From NCBI RefSeq assembly GCF_024498215.1, contig NZ_CP101806.1, positions 1,091,015 through 1,155,014 of the forward strand: a DNA stretch of 64,000 nucleotides, given 5' to 3'. Under the pieces are notes generated by a model, which did no database searches, had not been told where the DNA came from, and saw only the letters and a program-made list of their open reading frames with translations. The DNA is from Mycoplasmopsis caviae. Lineage in GTDB: Bacteria; Bacillota_I; Bacilli_A; Mycoplasmatales; Metamycoplasmataceae. The number at the start of each line of letters is the position of its first letter. Within the stretch, counting starts at the first letter, position 1. Positions 30,700 to 42,295 of this stretch are shown here, piece by piece. The position numbers and the translations under genes were made by a program.

Positions 30700-31727
30700 T
30701 GAAAGAAGATAATAAAAAAAGTAAGTGAAAACTTTTTTGAGAAAAAAAGAAGTTATATAAAAAGGAAATTAAGCAAGCTAAAAGTAATAAATATCAAAAA
30801 CCATCTGAAGATGTTGCTATATCAATCCAGCATTTACATAAGTTCTTTAAACTAGATTGTGGAGATTTCAAAAAAGCACTTGATAATGTCTCATTTGATG
30901 TTAAAAAAGGCTCTTTTCATGGTTTTATTGGAGATAATGGAGCAGGAAAAACTACAACAATAAGATCTATTTTAGGTTTCTATCCATCAAAGATAGGTAA
31001 AATTTTTATCAACGGAATTGAGTCAACTAATAAGAAATCAAAAGAACTTATTGGTTATATTCCAGAAGTTTCCCTTTTTCCAAAGAAGATTAAGGTCCGA
31101 GAATATCTTTTAGCATTTGCTAAAATGTCAAATTTAAGTCAAAAACAAGCAGTGGAAAAAGTTGATAGTTTACTAAAAAAATACAAATTTGATGGAGCTG
31201 AATTTGAAAAGTCACCTGAACAACTTTCTTCAGGTCAAAAGAAAACAGTTTTGCTAATGCAAGCTTTGTTAAATGACCCGGAAATTTTAATTATGGATGA
31301 GCCTGCTGCTAATTTAGACCCAAGTGCAAGGGTAATATTTTATGAACAAATTAAGGATTTAAATAAACAGGGTAAAACTATTTTTATTTCAAGCCATATA
31401 CTTCTAGAATTGGAAAGATATATCGACACCTTTACTGTATTAGCAAAAGGAAAAGTGCTTGACCATGGTACTATTGAAGAGAAGTTAAAAAACACAAAAT
31501 ATAATAAGAAGATTAATTCAAGCAACAATGAACTTATTGTTAAATTTCTGGAAACCAACAATTTTGATTATCTAGTTAAGCATGATTATATTTATATTAA
31601 TATTATGTCGCAAGATGTTAATATCATATTTGAATACTGTCTAAAAAACAAGATAGAAATTTATAGTTTTGCTGAAAATAAACTAAGTCTTAATGAACTA
31701 TATTTTAAGGCTGAAAATAGTGAATAA
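30699..31727 (+). CDS. ABC transporter ATP-binding protein
   Basis: 342 residues with TGA as Trp. A Lys-rich N-terminal extension (1-37) precedes the nucleotide-binding domain. Walker A is GDNGAGKTT (78-86), the signature LSSGQKK replaces LSGGQ, Walker B is ILIMDEP, and the H-loop is SSHIL. ATG 30699 overlaps the permease stop, so translation is coupled. It powers the 28819 permease. It is followed by a terminator that serves both strands. Confidence 0.93.
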
Positions 31728-31731
31728 AAAT

Positions 31732-31762
31732 AGAACCGTGTTAAATTCATGGTTCTATTTTT
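31732..31762. terminator. Bidirectional terminator between convergent genes
   Basis: AGAACCGTG and CATGGTTCT pair; T run on the right for the ABC operon and A run on the left for the minus-strand 31772 gene. Confidence 0.85.
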
Positions 31763-31771
31763 ATTACAAAC

Positions 31772-34534
31772 TTAACGTTTCATAGGTCCATTAGGTCTTT
31801 GAAATTGGTTATGTGGTCCTTGATTCATGTTTGTTGGGTTGTTAATTTGATAAGGGTTTTGGTGTGGCGGATATTGATTGAATCTTGGATTTGCATAGCC
31901 ATTATTTGGAATGTTTTGATATTGGTTAAGTTTAGGTTGTTGATTTGGTTGTTGCTGAACATTTGGCTGATACATATTTGGGCCAAAAGGTTGTCTATAT
32001 TGATTGTTATTAACTTGACGGAGTCTTGAAGCTTGTTGTTGTTCTTGTGGTTTATTTAAATTAAATCTTTGTTGCTCACTTTGAACATTTGGTTGTGGAT
32101 TAACAAATGGTTTAGGTTGTTCAAGAACCTCTTGTTTTGGTTCAATAATTCTTTCGGTTTCTATTTTTGGAGTTGGTTTTGTTTGTTCAACTTTAACTTC
32201 TTCTGCTGCTTCTTTAATCTCTTCTTCTATGATTTCATCTGCAATACCTTGATCATTTTTTGAAACTTTTTCCTCATCAATTTCGGCTTCTTCAAAATCT
32301 GCAAGATTTTCTAAATCAACAACTTTTTTAACTTCTTCTTTTGGTTGATCTAAATTTTTCACATTTTGAATCTTAATATTTAAGTCAACTTCATTTTCAT
32401 TTGTGCCAACTTCTTCACCACTTCCATCAATTTCAATTTCACTTGAAAGTTGATGACTATCATTCATATAATATTGGAAATCTAAACCAATAAATGAATC
32501 TTTATAAAGTTGTTCAATTAATTCAAGATGTTCACTTTGGTATTCATCGCTAATTTCTTCTCTTGCTTTTTCAAAATCAATTATACTTTTCTTAGTTTCA
32601 ATTCTTTGGTATTCATCTTGTGTGAAATTCATAAAGATTTCTTTATTAATTATAACTTCTGCACATTCTTTGTTTGAAAGTGATTCGACAATGGCATTGG
32701 TTATAAATTCTCTTGATCAGTAAAATGATTCAGTTAAATTCATATCAAGATTTAATTGTGAGCATAAATTAAATGTTAATAAATATCCTATTCATTTAAC
32801 TGGAATTGACTCACCGTTCAATTTAATATTTGCAAAAACTTTTTCATTATTAGCGTTTTCAACTATTTTGAATAATCTATTAAATTGTCTTTTCTTAACT
32901 GAATTTAATCGGTGTAATCAACCTTTGTCATCAAGTAAATTGCTGTATTCTTTTGTGAATAAATTCTTGTAAATTAAGAAAGCAAATAATTTTGTTCTGC
33001 TGTTTTTTAAAGTTTTTCTTGAATAAGTAATTAGATATCTACTTTCATTAGGTTTCTTAACTTTAAGGAATATTTCAAGTTCAGGATTATTTTTTAATAT
33101 TTCTAGTTGACTTTCAATATATGAGTCAAAGCCTACTTCTTGATAGTGAATAGAACAACCGGCATAGGCTAACTCTTGTGCAATCTTGTTTTCTTCGCCA
33201 AGTGTTTCTTTTAGAGCTTTGAATGCATTTAATGCTAAATTGTTTTGGTTTTTAATTTTGCTAAATACATTGTTTTGCAATGAACTATTTACATATTTAA
33301 CAATTTCTTCAAAATTATTGTTGTAATCTTTCTTAAATTCAGCCTTTACATCTTCACCCATTGTATTGCTTAATTTGAAGTTGTGTATTTCTGAATACAT
33401 ATTAAAGTCATTCATCAATACTTTACTTAATTTAAGATCCTCAATTTGTTTAATTCATGATAATTCTTTTGTGCCTAAATTTGCTTGAACTAATAGCTTA
33501 TTAATTTGCTCTTTTTTAAATTCCCTACTGATTGGTAAAACTGTTAGTGAGAAGTCAAAGATATTTCCTTTATCTTCTAATGAAGCAAGTGTATTATCAA
33601 TTACATAGAAGAACTTAATAGCTTTACATTTTCTAACATAAAATTTAGACTCATAAAACTTTTTGATTTGTTCCTTTTTGTCAGCAAGTTTAATTAAAAT
33701 CTTACTTGTTCTCTTCTCTCTTCTCTTGTTCACAAGAGTATTAATATCTTTAATTTTTTTGATATATTCAAATGCATCATTTTCACCAAAATCTTCAATA
33801 ATTAGAGCATCTAAACCTGCCTTATCAATTAAATTAATAAGATTTTCTTTGTCCTCAATAACCGCTATTTCCTTAGTCTCTTGAATAACAATATTTTTAG
33901 ATTTCTTTAAATCAATCAAGTAATTTCTACCATAATAAATAGCAACTGCAAGAAAACCTACAACCATCCCAAAAAGAATAAAGGCTATTGGTAGAAAGAA
34001 TGCAATATGGTTTAAATCAAACGTTTTGCTTCAACCTTGGTTAATAATTTTACGTGCACTGAAACTAAAGAAAACAACAGAAAGCAAGATAAAAATACTT
34101 GTTAATGTTGTCCATAAAACAATGTGTTTTGCACTTGTTTTATTACTTGCTACATTAATATTTTTCTTGCTAACTTGTCCTGTGATTTGGTTGATAATTT
34201 CTGACTCAAGTAAGTCTTTGTTTGCATTTGCCAAAGAAACATTAGCCATATTTAAATCAGTTCTGCTAGTTTTATATGTTTCAATAACATTTTTATTTTG
34301 TCCATCACGTGAACCAATAATCGCAATATTATTAACTTTATCATTATTGTTACTAATAGCAAAATCAAGTGATTTTTTATATAACTTGAATGCATTAGAA
34401 TTTTTCATTTCTTCACTTGTATATAATTCTTGAGTTTCAATTTTGTGCTCGTCATTTTGAGCTTCGTTTTGGATGTTGCCGTTTCTTATACATTGGTGAT
34501 TTGTAAAAGAAGAAGCATTATTGTTTTGTGACAT
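31772..34534 (-). CDS. Large membrane protein with Q/N/P-rich C-terminal tail
   Basis: 920 residues with TGA as Trp. A charged N-terminus (1-130) leads to two membrane segments (about 135-162 and 175-203), then a long Lys/Glu-rich helical body with coiled-coil character (205-620). An acidic Glu-rich stretch follows (about 650-790), then a tail rich in Gln, Asn and Pro (QQQP, NQYQ, PNNGY, about 795-920). No enzyme motif. The overall plan (membrane anchor, coiled coil, acidic then P/Q/N-rich low complexity) resembles mycoplasma cytoskeletal or cytadherence-accessory proteins; this is inference from composition only. AGGAGG precedes ATG 34534. Confidence 0.8.
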
Positions 34535-34988
34535 CCTAACCTCCTAAATATAAGTAGTAAAATTATACATTATTAATTTAACTAATAATTAAATTGGAAA
34601 ATCAAAAAAACGCTGGTTTTTTTTTTACGCTGTTTTAAAGGTTTTTTAATGAAAAAATTGGTTAAATTAACTAAACCCACATAAAAAAACAATCGTTATT
34701 TTTTGCTGATTGTACATTTAAAGGCTTGGTTTTTATGCTTATTTTAACTAAAACCATAAGCAAATTTGCACCTGCTTTTTGGTTGCTAATGCGTAATAAA
34801 TATCGGGTACAAGCAACTATAAAATTCTTATAGTTTTTTTATTTTTTTAGTAGTAAATTTTACTTTTATTTGATATCATAATTACATAACTAATTTTAGT
34901 AACTGTATTAATTTTTACATCTTATAATAAATTCTTAATTTAAAGAATAAGGGTGCTCATAGCAGTTTTTAAACATAAAGGAGAATAT
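34535..34988. other. 454-bp gap between divergent genes; structured region, no ORF
   Basis: TATAAT (minus strand, 34563-34568) fits the 31772-34534 gene. A T10 run lies near 34617-34626. From about 34720 to 34842 on the plus strand there are nested pairings: TGCTTAT with ATAAGCA, then GTTGCT with AGCAAC, ending in the terminator hairpin ACTATAA/TTATAGT with seven T. This is a possible small RNA gene. TATAAT near 34923 fits the RNase J promoter. Confidence 0.4.
34817..34843 (+). terminator. Terminator hairpin in a gene-free region
   Basis: AACTATAA and TTATAGTT flank a 5-nt loop and are followed by T7. There is no coding gene upstream on this strand, which is why a non-coding transcript is suspected. 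Confidence 0.55.
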
Positions 34989-36830
34989 ATGAATCCTACT
35001 AGATTAATTCCTATTGGTGGAGTTCAAGAAATTGGTAAAGCTTCATTAATAATTGAATATGAAAATCAAATTTTTATTATTGATGCAGGAATTAAATTTG
35101 CTGATACAGCTATAACAGGTATTAAAGGAATTATTCCCGATTACACTTATTTAGCTCAAAAATATAAGAATATTGAGGGACTTTTTATTACCCACGGACA
35201 CGAGGATCATATTGGTGGTGTAATTTACTTAATGAAGCAAGTGGCTGTTAAAAAGATTTTTGCCCCTCGTATAGCAATTCAATATCTTAAATTAAAATTT
35301 GATGAAAATAAACTTAAGAATAAGGTTGAATTTATTGAAATTGAAAAAAATGCAGTTCATCAATTTGGTGAATGTTTTGTTGATTTTTGAACTGCGCAAC
35401 ACTCAATTCCAGATGCCTTTGGTATCAGAGTTAAGACACCTAATGGTTCAGTAATGTGTACTGGTGACTTTAGATTTGATTACAATCCAATCGGTGAAAC
35501 CTATACAGATTTTGCCAAATTAGATCAAATGGGTAAAGAAGGCTTAACAGTTCTTTTATCGGATTCAACAAATGCAATGCGTCCTTTTCACTCACCGAGT
35601 GAAAATGATATCTTAACAGATATTGAAAAATACATGCGTCAAGCAACAAGAAAAACAATAATTACTGCTTTTGCTTCAAACCTAACAAGAGTAACTGCTA
35701 TTATTGAACTTGCTGTTAAATTAGGCAAAAAAGTCGCAACTTTTGGTCGTTCAATGGTTCAAGGAATCAAAATTGGTCGCAAATTGGGTTGTATTAAAGC
35801 GCCTGCAAGTGTTTTTGTAGATAAAAAGGAAATTGCAAAAGTTCCTGAAAAAGACCTTGTTATATTAACTACAGGATCTCAAGGCGAACAACTTGCTGCT
35901 TTATCAAGAATGTCATATGGTAAGCACCAAAGTGTTAAAGTTGAAAAGGGTGACTTAATTATTTTTTCTTCAAGTCCAATTCCAGGAAATAGAATGGTTA
36001 TAGAACTTTTGGTTAATAGACTTTCAAAATTAGGTGCTATTATCAAAGAAAATGGTGTTGATGGTTACTTACATACTTCTGGCCACGCTTATAAACATGA
36101 ACATGACAAAATTTTTCAACTTACAAAGCCTAAATACTTTTTACCATACCATGGTGAATTTAGAATGAGCATTGTACATGGTCAAAGCGCAGTTAGAAAT
36201 GGCGTTAAAGAAGAAAATGTAATGATACCTGAAATTGGTAGAGTTTACAATATGCTTAATGAAGTTATAACACCAAGTGATGAGAAAATAAATTGTGGGC
36301 CTATTTATATTGATGGTCATACAACCTTAAATTTAAGTGCAAATATTCTTAAAGAAAGAGCAAAATTAGCTGATAGTGGTTTTGTCAATATAGTTATGAA
36401 TATTAACAAAAAAAATAACTCAATAATAGGACGGCCAAGTTTAGTAAGTCGTGGAAGTTTTTATGTAAAAACTTCACTTGAATTAGTTGAAGAGGCTAAA
36501 AGAATAGCTCATGGGGCTGCTTTATTCTATATTAAGAATACTCCAAATTGAAATGTTGTGGATCTTAAACAATTAATTGTTGAACGCCTTGAAAACTTGT
36601 TCTATAAAGAAAAAAGAAGAAGACCTGTAATTGTTCCAACAGTTCTCTTTAGTGATGATGAAAATGAACCAGCTTTTGCAAAAAGTAAAATAAAATTTAA
36701 TGATAAAAATGCAAAAGATGAAGAAAAATCTAAAAAAGCATCTGCAACTCTTAAAGAAGTTAAGAGCGAAATTTTTGGTGAAAACGTTGAAATTACCGAA
36801 GATATTCATGATGACGAAGATGAGGAATAA
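34989..36830 (+). CDS. rnj: Ribonuclease J
   Basis: 613 residues with TGA as Trp. The metallo-beta-lactamase motif THGHEDHIGG lies at 68-77, CTGDFRFDYNP and SDSTNAMRPFHSPSE follow, and TSGHAYKHEHDKIFQLTKPKYFLPYHGEF is the beta-CASP part; together they are diagnostic of RNase J. It is a 5'-3' exo- and endoribonuclease for mRNA turnover and 16S rRNA maturation. The last 50 residues are strongly acidic. Start ATG 34989 follows AAAGGAG; an upstream in-frame codon at 34953 is rejected. Whether it is J1 or J2 is not decided. Confidence 0.95.
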
Positions 36831-36874
36831 TAAAAAATAGTAATTTTCTGTTATTGCTATTTTTTTAAATTTGG

Positions 36875-36885
36875 CTATAAAACAG
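36875..36885 (+). repeat. CTATAAAACAG motif downstream of RNase J
   Basis: Sense to RNase J; flanking GG and CC extend the pairing of the motif's own ends (GGCT with AGCC). Confidence 0.8.
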
Positions 36886-36906
36886 CCTTTTTGGTCAAAA
36901 ATGATT

Positions 36907-36982
36907 TGGTACACCGTACAGGGCTCGAACCTGTGACCCGCTGGTTAAGAGCCAGCTGCTCTACCAACTGAGCTAACGGTGC
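36907..36982 (-). tRNA. tRNA-Lys (anticodon CTT)
   Basis: 76 nt on the minus strand. The acceptor is GCACCGT/ACGGTGT, the D-arm GCTCAGTTGGTAGAGC, the anticodon stem GCTGG/CCAGC with loop CTCTTAA (reads AAG), the T-loop TTCGAGC, and CCA is encoded. Confidence 0.92.
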
Positions 36983-37365
36983 TTTTGTTAACTTATTATA
37001 TAACATTTGCGATTTATTTAAAGTTTTTTTAAAATTCAAAATTATAAAAGTTGAATTCCAAAACAAATTAAATTCTTATCAAGCAATGTTTTTGCATGTA
37101 AAACATTTTTTTATTATAAATTAACTCACTATTTACTTTATTCCTTTTAGAAAATCACAAATTTTTTTAGGTGATTTACTTTTATAATTTCAATTATTTG
37201 TTCAGAAATATTGCTAACTTTTTTAGGTCAAATTGTTAGTTAAAATACTTAAATATTTCTGGATTTTGTATATAATTGAAAAGCAATTATAAATAATTGC
37301 CTCTAACTAGTGGGAGAGAAAATAAAAAGTATCATTAGTACCACACTTATCGAAAGGATATTACA
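36983..37365. other. Gene-free stretch carrying tRNA-Lys and rplK promoters and the rplK leader
   Basis: TATAAT on the minus strand near 36992 serves tRNA-Lys. On the plus strand GTATATAAT (-10 at 37271-37276) begins a leader of about 85 nt before rplK with AGTGGGAG and TACCACACT, which could pair partly and might be the L1 autoregulatory site; this is uncertain. No reading frame is convincing. Confidence 0.4.
37271..37276 (+). promoter_or_regulatory. -10 box of rplK-rplA
   Basis: TATAAT preceded by GTA, a strong -10 in this genome. AAAGGA is the ribosome site 10 nt before ATG 37366. Confidence 0.6.
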
Positions 37366-37968
37366 ATGGCAAAATCAAAAGCTGATATTGTCCGTGTTCG
37401 TAAGTTGCAATTTATTGCTGGCCAAGCTAAACCTGGTCCAGCATTAGCTGGTGTTGGAATCAATATGCCTGATTTCACTCGTGCTTTCAACGATGCAACA
37501 CGTGATAGAGGTAATGAACCAGTTCCTGTTGAAATTACCGTTTACAAAGACAAATCATTTGAATATAAATTATTCACAGCACCTGCTTCATACAAATTAA
37601 AGCAAGCTGCTAAATTAAACAAAGGTAGTTCAAATTCTAAAACTACAATCGCCGCTACAATTACAAAGGAACAATTAAGAGAAATTGCTGAATACAAATT
37701 ACCTGACTTAAACACAAAAGATATTGAAGCTGCTATGAGAACAATTGCTGGTACAGCAAAACAAATGGGTATTGTTATCGAAGGTTTTGAAAATGTTGCC
37801 GCTAGAAAAGCTGAAGCTGCAAAAGCAGTTAAAGCTGAACAAGCAGCAGCTGAAAAAGTTGCTGCACTAGATGAAGCACAAAACTTATTAAAAGAAACCA
37901 AAGGTAAAGCAATTGATGTTAAAACAATTTCAGATGAAAAAAGTGCTGCTAAAGAAGGGGAAGAATAA
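37366..37968 (+). CDS. rplK: Ribosomal protein uL11 with C-terminal extension
   Basis: 200 residues against about 141 in most bacteria. The N-terminal domain (VRKLQFIAGQAKPGPALAGVGINMPDFTRAFN) and the rRNA-binding C-terminal domain (KDIEAAMRTIAGTAKQMGIVIEG, to about 144) are normal. Residues 145-200 add an Ala/Lys/Glu-rich helix that is not part of standard L11. It binds 23S rRNA at the GTPase centre. Its stop overlaps the rplA start (TAATG). Confidence 0.97.
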   Translation: MAKSKADIVRVRKLQFIAGQAKPGPALAGVGINMPDFTRAFNDATRDRGNEPVPVEITVYKDKSFEYKLFTAPASYKLKQAAKLNKGSSNSKTTIAATITKEQLREIAEYKLPDLNTKDIEAAMRTIAGTAKQMGIVIEGFENVAARKAEAAKAVKAEQAAAEKVAALDEAQNLLKETKGKAIDVKTISDEKSAAKEGEE

Positions 37969-38663
37969 TGTCTCTTAAAGGTGGAAAGAAAATAAGAAAT
38001 GCTCGTGAATCATTTGACAAAACAATTGCTTATGATTTAAATGAAGCTTTAGAAATTGTTAAAAGAACATCATTTACAAAATTTGTTCCTACAGTAGAAT
38101 TAATTTTTAAATTAAACCTTGACGTTAGAAAAGCTGACCAACAATTGCGCGGTGCAGTATTATTACCTAACGGAACAGGTAAAAATGTTCGCGTTTTAGT
38201 TGTTTCAAATAATCCAGCACTTCAAAAATCATCAAAAGCTGCTGGTGCTGATATTGTAGTTGATGGACCTGCACTTGAACAAAAAATCAAAGAAGATGAA
38301 TTTGATTTTGATGTTATGGTAGCAGATCCTGCAATGATGCCCTTATTAGGTAAATACGGTAAGAAACTTGGTCCTAAGGGCTTGATGCCAAACCCTAAAA
38401 CAGGTACTGTTACACCTACACCTGACAAAACAGTTGCTGAACTTAAAAAAGGTAAGGCAAACTATCGTACAGACAAAGCGGGTATTGTACATACAATTAT
38501 TGGTAAACTAAATATGACAACCGAACAACTAGTTGAAAATGCTCAAACAGTTATCTCTTTAATTAAAAAACTTAAACCTGCTGCTGTTAAAGGTGCTTAC
38601 ATGCAAAACCTTGTTGTAACATCAACAATGGGCCCTGGTGTTAAGGTTAAAATTGAAAAATAA
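37968..38663 (+). CDS. rplA: Ribosomal protein uL1
   Basis: 231 residues, normal length. GKKIRNARESFDKTIAYDLNEALEIVK, then LGPKGLMPNPKTGTVT, the L1 signature, and a C-terminal VKGAYMQNLVVTSTMGPGVKVKIE. It forms the L1 stalk on 23S rRNA and in many bacteria represses its own rplK-rplA mRNA. Translation is coupled to rplK by a 1-nt overlap. Confidence 0.98.
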   Translation: MSLKGGKKIRNARESFDKTIAYDLNEALEIVKRTSFTKFVPTVELIFKLNLDVRKADQQLRGAVLLPNGTGKNVRVLVVSNNPALQKSSKAAGADIVVDGPALEQKIKEDEFDFDVMVADPAMMPLLGKYGKKLGPKGLMPNPKTGTVTPTPDKTVAELKKGKANYRTDKAGIVHTIIGKLNMTTEQLVENAQTVISLIKKLKPAAVKGAYMQNLVVTSTMGPGVKVKIEK

Positions 38664-38668
38664 TAATT

Positions 38669-38697
38669 AAAAACTTCCAAATATGGGGGTTTTTTTG
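38669..38697 (+). terminator. Terminator after rplA
   Basis: AAAACTTCC pairs imperfectly with GGGGGTTTT, followed by T residues. Confidence 0.65.
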
Positions 38698-38700
38698 TAC

Positions 38701-38727
38701 AAAAAATAGGACACTATTGTCCTATTT
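38701..38727 (-). terminator. Terminator of the aminotransferase gene
   Basis: On the minus strand AATAGGACA and TGTCCTATT pair and run into TTTTTT. Confidence 0.75.
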
Positions 38728-38729
38728 GA

Positions 38730-38740
38730 CTGTTTTATAG
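38730..38740 (-). repeat. CTATAAAACAG motif downstream of the aminotransferase gene
   Basis: Minus strand, sense to the aminotransferase, 6 nt after its stop codon and just before its terminator. Confidence 0.8.
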
Positions 38741-38745
38741 TACTT

Positions 38746-39882
38746 TTAGCTTTTTCAATGGGCCAAAACTTCTTTAAGAGCATATACCAATTTTTTGGCT
38801 TTAAACATATTAATTGTATTAGGTATTCCAATTCTTATATGTGTTTTTCTTTGTGATCCTATACCAAGTTCAAAATACAAGTTGTATTTTTCATCTACTT
38901 TCTTTCTTAATTCAAATGCATCAACACTTTCAGGTACTGCTAAAACCAAAAGTCCATGCGTTTCATTTTCTTCTTGCACTGCACTAGCAAAACCTAATTT
39001 AATTAAACTTTTCTTCATAAAGTTGAATATTTTCTTTTTTTCACTTCTTATTGTTTCAATACCTTTTTGCTCAATAATCTTTAGTGAAGCATATAGCGAC
39101 ATTAGTGTTGTTGTTGCTGGTGTAAAAGGTGTTGAAGAACCCTCATTATGAAAATCTATATATTTAGCAAAATCGAAATAGAATTTAAAATTTTTATTAT
39201 TTTTTGCAACTGACTGTGCTCTTTTTGAAAGTAGAATACAACTTAAACCAGGTAAAGTACAAAAACCCTTGCCACTTGTTGCCATAGCAACATCTAATTC
39301 TCACTTGTCAAAGTGAATTTCCTCATGTAAAAATGAACTAACAGTATCAAGAATAAATAATGAATCTTTGGCATATTCCTTAATTAATTTAGAAATTACA
39401 TTCATATTATTTAGCACACCTGTTGATGTCTCATGATGGGTCATAAAAATTGCTTTATAATGACATTTTTTTAATTTTTCTTTAATGTCTTCAGGATTAA
39501 ATGCTTGTCCATTTTCATAATGAATAACATCTAGATAATCTTTACCTACCAGCCTTAATAATATGTCTTTAAATCTTTTGCCAAAAAAACCACACTCAAC
39601 AAGTAGAACTTTATTACCTGGTTCTACTAAATTAACAATTGACGCTTCCATTGCACCTGAAGCTGAAACAGTTAAAAACAACGGCATTGCATCTGTTGTG
39701 CCAAAATGTTTTTTAATTAATTCTCCTGTTTCAATAAAATATGACTTAAATTCTTCACTTCTGTGGTGAATTGAAACATCTGATAGCACCTTAGCAACTT
39801 CATAATAGTTGTTTATTGGACCTGGTGTAAAGAGTACCTTTGTTTTATAGTTACATATGTTCTTTTTGTGCGGTAAACTCAT
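38746..39882 (-). CDS. Class V PLP-dependent aminotransferase (alanine-glyoxylate type)
   Basis: 378 residues with TGA as Trp. LFTPGPINN at the N-terminus and HHRSEEF are typical of the serine-pyruvate/alanine-glyoxylate branch. TVSASGAMEASI lies in the PLP-binding pocket, TSTGVLNNM and LDTVSS follow, and Lys205 in ATSGKGF is the expected Schiff-base lysine. It does not resemble SufS cysteine desulfurase (no flexible Cys loop). The substrate is not determined. GGAGG precedes ATG 39882. It is 28 nt downstream of cdsA on the same strand. Confidence 0.88.
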
Positions 39883-39910
39883 AAAAACCTCCAAAAAATT
39901 TTTTTTGGTT

Positions 39911-40825
39911 TTAAAGACCAAAAATAACATATGAAATAAGGAAGAAAAATGTGCTAAATGATACACTATCAAAACGGTCCAAAACTCCTCCGTGACTAAG
40001 AAGAATTTTTGAATAATCTTTAATTGCATTTATTCTTTTTATATACGAAAAGTATAAATCACCTAAAATTGCAAATACTGGCATAAATATTGATGCTGTA
40101 ATTTGTGCGAAAATATTGTTATTAAGTAATTTAAAACCAAGAATTAAACCTAGGCCTGTTGAAATCCCGAAAAGTATTGCGAAAATAAATCCTTCTCATG
40201 TTTTCTTTGGTGATATGGTTGGAGCAAAAGGTTGCTTAATTCATTTTTTTCCTGCAACTGAACCACCAAGATAGCCAAAAATATCGCAGCATGTTGGAAT
40301 TGCAAAAATTAAAATTGTATATTCTCATTTCAGGATAAGGGTTAACTGAATGGTTTTTATTGATATTATAATTAAGTACAATGAAATCATCATTGTGATT
40401 GCTCTAACGAATCTATCTTCCAAAGACATATTATTTCTCTCTGCAAATTCAACAAAAGTAAATGCAATTGAAACCCCAAGTAAGATGAGCAGAGTAAATC
40501 AATCTCTAGCAATATTTTCAATGAAAAATGAATGTCATTCTCTTTTTGTTTTTAAAGAAAATATGATTAACTCGTTAAAATTTTTAATTGGAAATATAAC
40601 AGTTGGCAAAATAACCAAAATAAACAAAAAATTAACATACCATTTTATATGGTGTGCTTTAAAATATTCATAACATAGAACAATGAACGCACATGCACTA
40701 AAAACATATGAAGCAATTCTTGCTTCAAAATTTGTTGGTCCATAAATTGCCATTGGAATCATTATGACTAACATTAGTGTAAGAAATATGAAGCCCGGTA
40801 GTATTCTATTTTTAAATAGTTTCAT
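39911..40825 (-). CDS. cdsA: Phosphatidate cytidylyltransferase
   Basis: 304 residues, open only with TGA as Trp, so it is easily missed. About eight membrane segments. SPKKTWEG near residue 210 and [12 protein letters not shown] near the C-terminus are the CdsA signature with the metal-binding Asp residues. It makes CDP-diacylglycerol from the phosphatidic acid that PlsC produces, at the membrane. It has a leaderless-type start. The aminotransferase gene follows downstream. Confidence 0.95.
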
Positions 40826-40832
40826 GTAAATA

Positions 40833-40838
40833 ATTATA
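40833..40838 (-). promoter_or_regulatory. -10 box of cdsA, leaderless arrangement
   Basis: TATAAT on the minus strand, 7 nt before ATG 40825; no Shine-Dalgarno. Confidence 0.6.
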
Positions 40839-40969
40839 CATTGTTTTATAAAATTAATTAGCAATGTAAAACTATAAAATAGGCTGATAAGCAATTTATT
40901 TATGTACTGTTTAAAGCAAAAAAGCAATGATATTTATTTAATTTTATTATTTTGGTTGTTGAATTGTAA

Positions 40970-42169
<1,200 letters not shown>

Positions 42170-42181
42170 AACTATCTTTTT

Positions 42182-42217
42182 ACCAAAATATCTGTTTTAT
42201 GGATATTTTGGTTTTTA
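42182..42217 (+). terminator. Terminator with CTGTTTTATGG loop after the methyltransferase
   Basis: ACCAAAATAT and ATATTTTGGT pair perfectly, followed by TTTT. The 11-nt loop is a one-mismatch variant of the window-wide motif in reverse orientation. Confidence 0.8.
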
Positions 42218-42295
42218 TAAACTTCCTTGATAAAAGAAAACAGCAAACTTATAAAAGGATTATAATTTTCATATAAATTAATTTAAGGGGTTGCT

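Noticed and set aside
34617..34626. T10 tract as a phase-variation switch for the 31772-34534 gene
   Set aside because: It lies about 50 bp upstream of the likely -10 box rather than between -35 and -10, so an effect by spacing is unlikely.
36875..37066. Minus-strand frame with a LAQLVEQLALNQRVTGSSPVRCT stretch
   Set aside because: This is the well-known spurious translation of a tRNA gene (tRNA-Lys here).
40350..40673. Plus-strand 107-codon frame
   Set aside because: Antisense to cdsA, whose signature motifs are clear on the minus strand when TGA is Trp.
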